The position numbers and the translations under genes were made by a program. Shown here piece by piece: positions 1 through 5,477 of a stretch of 9,389 nucleotides of DNA (the stretch's first letter is position 1; every line of letters starts with the position of its first letter). Source of the stretch: Anaerolineae bacterium. GTDB lineage: Bacteria; Chloroflexota; Anaerolineae; Aggregatilineales; Aggregatilineaceae. The DNA lies in NCBI GenBank assembly GCA_016929355.1, contig JAFGJA010000198.1, positions 1 through 9,389 of the forward strand, given 5' to 3'. The notes below the pieces were generated by a model. The model saw only the letters and a list, made by a program, of their open reading frames with translations, had not been told where the DNA came from and searched no databases.

Positions 1-582
1 AATGTGGGAGCCGGGGCAGGCGCACAGGTAGGGCGGTTGATGGGACCCACCTTCACCTGTAAAAGCGGCCTCGGCAGCGCTTTGATCGACATTGGCGACG
101 GGTTGCAGGTCGGCGCTTTGTTCGTCGTGAATGCGCTGGGGGACGTGATCGATGAGCAGGGGCACATCCTCGCGGGGACACGCCAACCCCCGGCAGGCGA
201 CACATTTCTCGACGCCATGACGATGCTCCCCATGATGGCCCGTTATCAAGCCGACGGGAATACGCAGAACGCCCAGAGCGCGCAAAATACGGTGATCGGC
301 GTGGTCGCCACCAATGCCGCCCTCACCAAAGAGGAAACCAACAAAGTCGCGCAGATGGCTCATGATGGTCTCGCCCGCGCGATTCGTCCGGCGCACATGA
401 TGATGGATGGTGATACAATTTTTGCGCTGGCAACCGGATCGGCGGGGCGCGCCAATGTGAGCGTGATCGGGGCGTATGCTGCTGAAGCGGCTGCCCAGGC
501 GATTCGCCGCGCCGTCCAGGTGACGCAGCCGTTAGCCGGGCGGCCAACGGGCGCTTCGCTAACAAACCTTGATCGCCAGTAA
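1..582 (+). CDS. P1 family peptidase (DmpA/S58-type aminopeptidase), C-terminal part, 5' end outside window
   Basis: The reading frame is open from base 1 to TAA at 580-582, giving 193 residues. S58 (DmpA-like) enzymes are usually about 320-370 residues, so the N-terminal part lies left of the window, and the GTG at base 4 is an internal Val codon rather than a start. The fragment opens with the family's glycine-rich segment (NVGAGAGAQVGRLMG) and continues with SGLGSA. The block NTVIGVVATNA, around codon 289-291, is where this family cleaves itself between the residue before the nucleophile and the Ser/Thr nucleophile; here the pair would be Asn-Thr. The following MAHDGLARAIRPAHMMMDGDTIFALATG region is also highly typical. 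Known members remove N-terminal residues from small peptides, amides or beta-peptides; the substrate here cannot be inferred. No signal peptide can be judged because the N-terminus is missing. The family call is firm, the specificity open. Confidence 0.9.
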   Translation, partial: NVGAGAGAQVGRLMGPTFTCKSGLGSALIDIGDGLQVGALFVVNALGDVIDEQGHILAGTRQPPAGDTFLDAMTMLPMMARYQADGNTQNAQSAQNTVIGVVATNAALTKEETNKVAQMAHDGLARAIRPAHMMMDGDTIFALATGSAGRANVSVIGAYAAEAAAQAIRRAVQVTQPLAGRPTGASLTNLDRQ

Positions 583-597
583 CTACCAATACACAAC

Positions 598-650
598 CAA
601 CCTGACTCCCCCTCGCCATGCGTGGCGAGGGGGCCAGGGAGTGAGGTTTG
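598..650. repeat. Palindromic intergenic repeat (REP/MITE-like), possible terminator
   Basis: The core is a perfect 11-bp stem, CCCCCTCGCCA (608-618) and its complement (623-633), with loop TGCG (619-622). The flanks also pair imperfectly: CAACCT-GACTCCC (598-610) is complementary to most of GGGAGTGAGGTTTG (637-650), so the whole element can fold alternatively. It lies 15 bases after the peptidase stop. No T tract follows the core, so it is not a clean intrinsic terminator. Its CCCCCTCGCC...GGCGAGGGGG...GGGAGTGAGG pattern resembles high-copy intergenic palindromes seen in many bacterial genomes. The structure is seen directly; the repeat status is inferred. Confidence 0.55.
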
Positions 651-704
651 CGTGCAAACACCCGCTAGCTTCGCATACGCCGCCCCAAACCTATCAAAAA
701 ACGC

Positions 705-733
705 TTGGCGCGAGGCTTGCAGTGCGTTATAGT
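705..733 (+). promoter_or_regulatory. Sigma70-type promoter of the tRNA-Sec gene
   Basis: TTGGCG (705-710, 4 of 6 consensus bases) is separated by exactly 17 bases from TATAGT (728-733, 5 of 6). Transcription would start near 740, only about four bases before the mature 5' end of the tRNA at 744. The spacing, the match and the position relative to an independently recognised RNA gene support each other. Confidence 0.6.
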
Positions 734-743
734 TAGGGCATAC

Positions 744-839
744 GGGGGTGTATGAGTCCCGGTGGGCTTCCCGGTCTTCAACACCGGCGGCGGGTCGCGC
801 AGAGCGGGCCGCGGTGGGTTCGACTCCCATACACTCCCG
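744..839 (+). tRNA. selC: tRNA-Sec (selenocysteine, anticodon TCA)
   Basis: The 96-nt gene folds as a bacterial selenocysteine tRNA. It has an 8-bp acceptor stem (GGGGGTGT 744-751 with ACACTCCC 831-838, one G-T wobble) and a 5-bp T stem (814-818 with 826-830), giving the bacterial 8+5 arrangement. The T loop is TTCGACT. The anticodon stem is CCGGT/ACCGG (771-775, 783-787), with loop CTTCAAC and anticodon TCA at 778-780. The variable arm is long: 790-798 pairs with 804-812, with one G-G mismatch. The long D stem (about 753-769) has one T-C mismatch in its middle, and E. coli selC as I recall it shows the same. The discriminator is G839, as in known bacterial tRNA-Sec. CCA is not encoded; CCT follows, so the 3' end would be completed by nucleotidyltransferase. 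It is charged with Ser and converted to Sec by SelA using SelD product, then delivered by SelB to UGA codons with a SECIS. None of those genes is in the window. Confidence 0.95.
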
Positions 840-885
840 CCTGAATGTCCGCGCCAAATGATTGTTTTACAAAATGGGAGTCAGT

Positions 886-1008
886 ATGCAATTCACACGC
901 ACCGCATTGCAAAAATTAGGGCTATCTGCTTATCATGTCCGATGTTGGCGCTGCCGACCTGGACATCCCGGTACTATAACAACGTTTATCGTTAACAACC
1001 CCTTTTAG
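886..1008 (+). CDS. Possible small protein, 40 aa, with a CxxC motif (unrecognised)
   Basis: ATG at 886 opens 40 codons ending in TAG (1006-1008). GGGAG (876-880) lies five bases before the ATG, a reasonable Shine-Dalgarno site; an in-frame ATG at 874 has none. The product begins MQFTRTALQKLGLSAYHVRC and contains CWRC, a CxxC pair of cysteines at residues 20 and 23 that could bind metal or be redox active. It is basic, with several Arg and His residues, and has no membrane segment or signal peptide. It lies 47 bases after the tRNA-Sec gene on the same strand, so it could be co-transcribed with it. I recognise no family. An ORF this short can occur by chance; the ribosome-binding site is the main argument for it. 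Confidence 0.35.
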   Translation: MQFTRTALQKLGLSAYHVRCWRCRPGHPGTITTFIVNNPF

Positions 1009-1058
1009 CGCGTTAAAATACCTTTTTCACGATTTTTTCCCCGTAGCGCCGATCCAAA

Positions 1059-1096
1059 GGGGGGGGAGCTGCATAAGATTTCAAGTTACCCCCCCC
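1059..1096. terminator. G8/C8 inverted repeat at a convergent gene boundary, possible weak terminator
   Basis: Eight G (1059-1066) and eight C (1089-1096) can pair around a 22-base loop. The element lies 18 bases beyond the stop of the leftward ABC permease gene and after the rightward tRNA/small-ORF unit. In the leftward transcript only TTT follows the stem, so it is a poor Rho-independent terminator by standard criteria. The remainder of 840-1114 shows no other supported feature. Confidence 0.35.
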
Positions 1097-1114
1097 TGTA
1101 ATACTTATACTAAC

Positions 1115-3577
1115 TCATTCCATCACGCGCAGCATATCCGGGATATTAAGCCGCGTCATCTTACGGATGCTCAGTAACGGCGTGATCGCCACAACCAGTA
1201 CGCCCAACACCATCGAGACAATCAGCGTTTCGGGCGAAATCTCCACGATGAATTTAAACTCTGCCAGTTGATCTTCCACACGCGCAACGAGCATCGCGTT
1301 CAAAGCGAACCAGCCTAGGACCAAGCCTAACGCAGTTCCCAGCACACCGATGATGAGATTCTCGAAGATTTGCATCCGTGTCACGGTGCGCACCGGCAGC
1401 CCAAACGCGAACATCGTCGAAATTTCCCGCACGCGCTCATCCACATTAATGCTCGTCGTATTGAACGCGATCAGAAACGCCATGAACAGCACAATGATCC
1501 GCACCACTTGCAGGATGGTGACAAAGAGGTCCATGATCACCTCAAAGGATTCGGATATTTCCGCGATTTCCTGCACCGAAGCCACGCCCGGTTGGTTCAT
1601 CAACGCCAGTTTGATCGTATCTGGCTGTGCCCCTTCCGCCGGTTTTGCCACCAGCAAATTGGTCACATCGTTGAGTCCGACCAGATTGGTAGCCGACAAA
1701 TCCATATAGCTCAGGGCGCGCACCGGATTGTTATGAATGCCGATCACGGGCAGTTCGGTTTGCACCAATCGGAACGACAGCAATCCTTCGCGGCGCGGAT
1801 GTTCCAGCGTGACCAGATCGCCCACCGCAACGCCCAGATCGTCCGCCGCTTTTTCCGAGAGGATGATACCCGGTTCATCAGATGCAGTGGGCAATTCGCC
1901 AGCGAGCAGCTTAGGTCGCCAGATCGCCTGATCCATGTCGTGCAGTTCAATTAACGTATCAATGTCTTCATCGCCATCGATCAGTCGCCCACCTAACATC
2001 AGCCCTATTTCAAGTTGAGCAAAAAGTGGCGATCCATCTTCCGCCGCCAAATCACGAATCGCGGCAATTTCGCCATTCGTCTCGGGATAGAAACGATCCA
2101 GCGTGACGATCATGCGATCCCCATTTTCGTACAGGTACGCATCTTCGGCGCGATCCAGCGTTGCCACGAACGAATCGAGGAACCCGATAAAGGCAGTCAT
2201 GAGGATGATTGCCATCGAAATCCCCAACACGGTCAGCAAGCTCCGCCAGGGTGAGCGCAAGATGTTTTTTACCGGCATCTGCATGAAGCTTTTGCCCGGC
2301 AGTGGCAAGTGATTGGCGAGCCAACTCAAGCCGCCGCCCTTCGCCACCAGATTCCCTGTTGTGATCGCATCAACCGGCGATACGCGCACCGCCCGCCAGA
2401 TCGGTAACACCGTTGCGGCAAACGGCAGCAGAATACCGAGGACCGTCGCCTGGATAAAACCGGGCATATACAACGAGGTTTCCCAATACGGCATCGGCAG
2501 TATATCACGGAATAAACTCGCAAACAGGGAACTTAATCCGATACCCGCCAATAAACCGAGCAGCGTGCCTAAGACAGCGATCTGTACGCCAACCAACATC
2601 GGACGAAACGCAATCCAGAACCGTGACACACCGAGCGCCATCCCGATCCCGATCTGGCGGCGCTGTGATTCCACGATCCGCCCCGCCAGGTTAAACGCGC
2701 CCAATGCCGCGCCAACCAGGAACATCAACGCGACAATATCCCATGTCACCTGGTCGTTTTTGGCATCTGAATAGAGCATGGTCAGGCCAATATCATCGTC
2801 CCTGGTCACGAAGTCCAACCCGGTATCAGGGAAGGATGCGGTCATGTGCGCTTCAACCGCCGCTTGCACCGCAGCGCTATCCGCGCCATCAGCCAATATG
2901 AAGGCGACATTGTTGATCAATCCCTCACGATCCGTAATGCGCTGCGCCGTTGATAACGGAACAAACATCACGGCGTAATTCGCCTCGCCAAACACAAAGC
3001 TGTTGTCCGGCGGCACAACCGCAAAGTACTCCGGCGATTGCCCAATCCCAACCGTCTCCAGTTCGACATCGCCACTGATGCGCAATGTAGTGCCCACTTC
3101 GACATTGTTAATATCCGCGAATTGGAGTTCCAGCATAGCAACATTTTGCCCGGCATCATCAGACGTAAAAATACGCCCCTGATCGACATACAAGCTGTCT
3201 ACCTGCGGCCCATTCTCGCTTACATCCACGCCAACCAATTGACCCTGCGCCAGCACCGTATCATCCTCGGTGGAGGCATCCAGCAAAGTTGGCACGATCA
3301 AGCGCGGTTCTAACGCCGCAACGCCTTCGATTCCGTCCAGCGCGGCGATCAGGTCCGTCTGGTCGATAAAACTGCCATCGGCCAATTCCATCTTGAAATC
3401 GTGCATATTCAAGCGCTCGGTGCTGGTATCCAGCGAATCGACGCGCCATGATTCTTGTCCGCCCAACCCGGCGAAAACGCCCGTTCCCAGGGCAATGATC
3501 AGCGAAATTGCGAGCACTTGCAGCCAACGCGCGCGCAAATCGCGCCACGACCACCGCAACCAGAATGACATATTCAT
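1115..3577 (-). CDS. ABC transporter permease, MacB/FtsX type with two FtsX domains
   Basis: A membrane subunit of about 820 residues for an export-type (MacB/LolCDE-like) ABC system. Numbering from the chosen start, a cytoplasmic N-terminus (FWLRWSWRDLRARW) leads into TM1 (about 19-39). A MacB-like extracytoplasmic domain of about 240 residues follows, then three TM segments (about 280-300, 327-350, 374-397) forming the first FtsX domain. TM5 is at about 444-467, with a second external domain of about 215 residues and a final FtsX trio (about 684-708, 739-760, 782-804). The loops ESQRRQIGIGMALG and DERVREISTMFAFG are the conserved cytoplasmic FtsX coupling segments. Three ATGs (3580, 3577, 3571) lie close together after AAGGGGG; 3577 gives about five bases of spacing, although 3580 is possible. 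A more upstream ATG at 3667 would overlap the ATPase gene and lacks support. The gene starts about ten bases after the ATPase stop, so the two are an operon. Family members export lipoproteins, peptides, macrolides or lipids, or transmit mechanical signals; the substrate here is unknown. Confidence 0.9.
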   Translation of the reverse strand: MNMSFWLRWSWRDLRARWLQVLAISLIIALGTGVFAGLGGQESWRVDSLDTSTERLNMHDFKMELADGSFIDQTDLIAALDGIEGVAALEPRLIVPTLLDASTEDDTVLAQGQLVGVDVSENGPQVDSLYVDQGRIFTSDDAGQNVAMLELQFADINNVEVGTTLRISGDVELETVGIGQSPEYFAVVPPDNSFVFGEANYAVMFVPLSTAQRITDREGLINNVAFILADGADSAAVQAAVEAHMTASFPDTGLDFVTRDDDIGLTMLYSDAKNDQVTWDIVALMFLVGAALGAFNLAGRIVESQRRQIGIGMALGVSRFWIAFRPMLVGVQIAVLGTLLGLLAGIGLSSLFASLFRDILPMPYWETSLYMPGFIQATVLGILLPFAATVLPIWRAVRVSPVDAITTGNLVAKGGGLSWLANHLPLPGKSFMQMPVKNILRSPWRSLLTVLGISMAIILMTAFIGFLDSFVATLDRAEDAYLYENGDRMIVTLDRFYPETNGEIAAIRDLAAEDGSPLFAQLEIGLMLGGRLIDGDEDIDTLIELHDMDQAIWRPKLLAGELPTASDEPGIILSEKAADDLGVAVGDLVTLEHPRREGLLSFRLVQTELPVIGIHNNPVRALSYMDLSATNLVGLNDVTNLLVAKPAEGAQPDTIKLALMNQPGVASVQEIAEISESFEVIMDLFVTILQVVRIIVLFMAFLIAFNTTSINVDERVREISTMFAFGLPVRTVTRMQIFENLIIGVLGTALGLVLGWFALNAMLVARVEDQLAEFKFIVEISPETLIVSMVLGVLVVAITPLLSIRKMTRLNIPDMLRVME

Positions 3578-3587
3578 CATGTCCCCC

Positions 3588-4322
3588 TTACCACTGCAAA
3601 TCAGCAATTTCGGCTTTGCCGCCGCGCGGCGCACCATCGCTGACGATCTTGCCACTGCTGAGTTCAATCACGCGATCCGCAATCCGTGAAATTTCGCGGT
3701 TGTGCGTCACGACTAAGACTGTCTTCCCTGCTTCCGCCTGCCGTTTGAGCAGTTCGAGAATCTGAATTCCTGTGCGAAAATCGAGTTCGCCAGTGGGTTC
3801 ATCAGCCAATAACACCGGATTGCCTGTTGCCAACGCGCGCGCAATTGCCACGCGCTGTTGTTCGCCACCGCTCAATTCATGCGGAAAGTGATTAACACGC
3901 TCACCCAGGCCAACATCGGTCAAGACTTCGATAGCGCGGGCGCGGTTCGCTTGCCCATTGCGCTTCTCCTTTTTGGTTTTGTCGGCAGGCTGCATATCCA
4001 GCACAAACTGCACATTTTCCAGCGCAGTCAGGCTGGGAAACAGGTTAAAAGTCTGGAAGATGAAACTGACCGTTTCCCGCCGGAACTTGAACCGGTTGAC
4101 CTTGTTGGTCAGCGTCATATTGCCGCCGTTGATCTGCACATGCCCTTCGGTTGGCACATCCAACGCGCCAATAATGTTCAGCAGGGTGGTCTTGCCACTG
4201 CCGGATGGGCCGAGCACGACCACAAATTCGCCCTTGTCCACTTCAAGCGAAACACCATCCAGCGCGGCCACTTGTACGTCACCCATGACGTACCGTTTTG
4301 AGATATTCTCCAAGCGAATCAT
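3588..4322 (-). CDS. ABC transporter ATP-binding protein, MacB/LolD/DevA type
   Basis: A 244-residue cytoplasmic ATPase that powers the adjacent permease. All motifs are intact: Walker A GPSGSGKT (38-45), Q-loop Gln90 (FIFQTFNLFP), signature LSGGEQQR (150-157), Walker B LLADEP with Asp174 and Glu175, D-loop GELD, and switch His207 in VVTHN. The GxSGSGKTTLLNIIGALDxPTxG and ADEPTGxLD strings are characteristic of the LolD/MacB/FtsE branch. ATG 4322 is chosen because AAGGGG lies six bases upstream; the earlier ATGs at 4343 and 4340 have no ribosome-binding site. The helical domain between the Q-loop and signature has a basic stretch (111-129, Lys/Arg rich) that makes it slightly longer than typical LolD, from memory. 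The promoter and operator-like palindrome lie upstream at 4467-4509. A paired ATPase plus double-FtsX permease without a membrane-fusion protein gene beside it suits a monoderm-like or divergent envelope. Confidence 0.93.
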   Translation of the reverse strand: MIRLENISKRYVMGDVQVAALDGVSLEVDKGEFVVVLGPSGSGKTTLLNIIGALDVPTEGHVQINGGNMTLTNKVNRFKFRRETVSFIFQTFNLFPSLTALENVQFVLDMQPADKTKKEKRNGQANRARAIEVLTDVGLGERVNHFPHELSGGEQQRVAIARALATGNPVLLADEPTGELDFRTGIQILELLKRQAEAGKTVLVVTHNREISRIADRVIELSSGKIVSDGAPRGGKAEIADLQW

Positions 4323-4389
4323 AGGAAGCCCCTTCCTCATCATGATAGCGAGTTGCCATCAGTGTAATCCGACATGAAACCTCTATTGC

Positions 4390-4406
4390 CCCCTAATTTT
4401 TAGGGG
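4390..4406. promoter_or_regulatory. Perfect inverted repeat in the leader of the ABC operon
   Basis: CCCCTAATTTTTAGGGG is a perfect palindrome with 7-bp arms and a 3-base centre. It falls 68 bases upstream of the ATPase start and downstream of the predicted transcription start. It could be a protein-binding operator or an RNA hairpin in the leader. It is not followed by a T tract on either strand, so a terminator role is unlikely. Confidence 0.4.
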
Positions 4407-4451
4407 TATCTAATCCAATGGTTAGGCACGCTTAATCAATTGTGAGATTTT

Positions 4452-4479
4452 TAGTAGTTCGGATTCAAACTAGTAGTTT
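4452..4479. promoter_or_regulatory. Candidate operator: 13-bp palindrome plus half-site repeat at the ABC operon start site
   Basis: AAACTAGTAGTTT (4467-4479) is a perfect palindrome with 6-bp arms about a central base. Its right half, TAGTAGTT (4471-4478), recurs exactly at 4452-4459, 19 bp away on the same strand, which is close to two helical turns. The palindrome abuts the -10 hexamer of the leftward promoter and covers its predicted start near 4474, where a repressor would block initiation. No regulator gene is adjacent, so the binding protein is unknown. Confidence 0.4.
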
Positions 4480-4480
4480 C

Positions 4481-4509
4481 ATTATAGACCACTACGAAGC
4501 AGAAGGCAA
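4481..4509 (-). promoter_or_regulatory. Sigma70-type promoter of the ABC exporter operon
   Basis: On the - strand TTGCCT (4509-4504, 4 of 6) is followed after exactly 17 bases by a perfect TATAAT (4486-4481). Transcription would start near 4474, leaving a leader of about 150 bases before the ATPase ATG at 4322. No equally good + strand promoter was found for the divergent LON-domain gene. Confidence 0.6.
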
Positions 4510-4606
4510 GATCATGCCCCCCAAAGATTAAGATTTTTCTTATAGGCGAATGGGTATCCCCTGGCTTACGATCAGCATGAATCGACCATCTAGAGGCGAG
4601 GTCATT

Positions 4607-5269
4607 ATGTACGAACTGCCGCTTTTTCCGCTCAAAACAGTCCTATTCCCTGGCACGCCGATCAGCTTGCACATCTTCGAACCGCGCTACAAGCTCATGA
4701 TTGAGCAGTGTTTGCAAACCGGCGATCCGTTTGGCGTGGTCTTGATCCGTGATGGCGCAGAAGCGTCTGGCCCGCTCGCCGATCCGTACTCGATTGGCAC
4801 TACTGCCCAGATCGCACACGTCGAACGGTTAGACAATGGACACATGAATATCATCGCCATCGGCGTTGAACGCTTTGAGATTCAAGACGTGGATCGGGAT
4901 CGCAAACCCTATTTAGTTGGGACTGTTGAAACTCGTCCTTTAGATCAGCAAGCCGAAACCCAGACACTAGCCTACGCCGGGCAGCGTTTGCGGCCCTGGG
5001 TGGAGCGTTATATCAAAGTCCTGTCTTCGGTAACGGAAAACGGCGATTTTGACTCGGCCCAACTGCCGGATGAACCAACCGCGCTCGCGTACTTGGCAGC
5101 AGCGCTGCTGCAAATCCCCGCCGATCAAAAACAAAATCTGCTGGCGATGAATCAAGCTAACGATCTGCTGACGGATATTCGCACGATCTACCGGCGTGAA
5201 GTGGCCTTACTGAACGCGATCATCGAACGCGAATCGGCACAAATCCAGGGGTTATTTTCATTGAACTGA
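4607..5269 (+). CDS. Stand-alone LON substrate-binding domain protein (LON peptidase N-terminal domain family)
   Basis: A soluble protein of 220 residues matching the N-terminal substrate-recognition domain of Lon protease (PF02190-type) without the AAA+ or protease parts. The opening YELPLFPLKTVLFPGTPISL and HIFEPRYKLMIEQCL, then FGVVLIRDG, GTTAQIAHVERLDNGHMNIIAIGVERFEI and the YLVGTVE strand, form the usual LON beta-barrel order (residues 1-110). A helical C-terminal half (about 120-215) follows, with the LAYLAAALLQIPADQKQNLL region. ATG 4607 is chosen because GAGG lies five bases before it and LON domains normally begin with just this motif; an in-frame ATG at 4550 has no ribosome-binding site and adds an untypical extension. 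Such proteins are thought to bind unfolded proteins or act as adaptors, but the biochemical role is mostly unproven. It is divergent from the ABC operon and has its own 3' boundary, so it is probably monocistronic. Confidence 0.9.
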   Translation: MYELPLFPLKTVLFPGTPISLHIFEPRYKLMIEQCLQTGDPFGVVLIRDGAEASGPLADPYSIGTTAQIAHVERLDNGHMNIIAIGVERFEIQDVDRDRKPYLVGTVETRPLDQQAETQTLAYAGQRLRPWVERYIKVLSSVTENGDFDSAQLPDEPTALAYLAAALLQIPADQKQNLLAMNQANDLLTDIRTIYRREVALLNAIIERESAQIQGLFSLN

Positions 5270-5364
5270 TCCCGCCATTGGGGTAGATGATAAAAAAGAC
5301 CTTGAAGTAGACTGAGGTGAATACCCGGCAGAACCAGGTTTTTCTCATGTAAGGGATAACTTAG

Positions 5365-5396
5365 TCGGGGACAAGAGATACTACTTTTGTTCCCGA
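5365..5396. terminator. Stem-loop 3' of the LON-domain gene
   Basis: TCGGGGACAAGAG (5365-5377) pairs with CTTTTGTTCCCGA (5384-5396), including three G-T wobbles, around the loop ATACTA. It lies about 95 bases after the LON gene stop in a convergent spacer. Neither strand has a strong T tract after it, so the terminator role is inferred from position. Confidence 0.4.
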
Positions 5397-5402
5397 ACAG
5401 AT

Positions 5403-5432
5403 AAGCGGTACCGAGGCATCTCGATACCGCTT
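5403..5432. terminator. Strong stem-loop, candidate bidirectional terminator between convergent genes
   Basis: AAGCGGTACCGAG (5403-5415) pairs with CTCGATACCGCTT (5420-5432) at 12 of 13 positions (one C-A mismatch), with loop GCAT. It sits 45 bases beyond the stop of the leftward 400-residue gene and 133 bases after the rightward LON gene. The + strand continues TATCGTTT, a modest T tract; the - strand is weaker. Confidence 0.5.
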
Positions 5433-5477
5433 TATCGTTTACATTCAATGGTGCTGTTTTAGCGGCAAACTCCCGCG

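Noticed and set aside
323..857. Two - strand open frames overlapping the peptidase 3' end, the repeat and the tRNA
   Set aside because: They are antisense shadows of the peptidase and tRNA genes, Arg/Ser/Pro rich, with no recognisable domain.
762..995. 77-codon open frame on the + strand running through the tRNA-Sec gene
   Set aside because: Most of its first third is the tRNA itself, it has no ribosome-binding site, and the composition is non-protein-like.
1003..1018. TTTTAG-CGCG-TTAAAA hairpin, with TTTTT a few bases later, as a terminator for the tRNA/small ORF
   Set aside because: The stem is six base pairs, nearly all A-T, and the T run is separated from it; too weak to list.
1350..1954. 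Long + strand open frames antisense to the ABC permease
   Set aside because: The permease frame on the - strand is unmistakable; these are low-complexity complements rich in His, Arg and Gln.
3858..4377. Two + strand open frames antisense to the ABC ATPase
   Set aside because: The ATPase motifs are intact on the other strand, and the antisense translations show no family features.
4529..4546. Possible -10 hexamers TAAGAT or TATAGG for the LON-domain gene
   Set aside because: No acceptable -35 sequence at 16-18 bases; the upstream stretch is C-rich.
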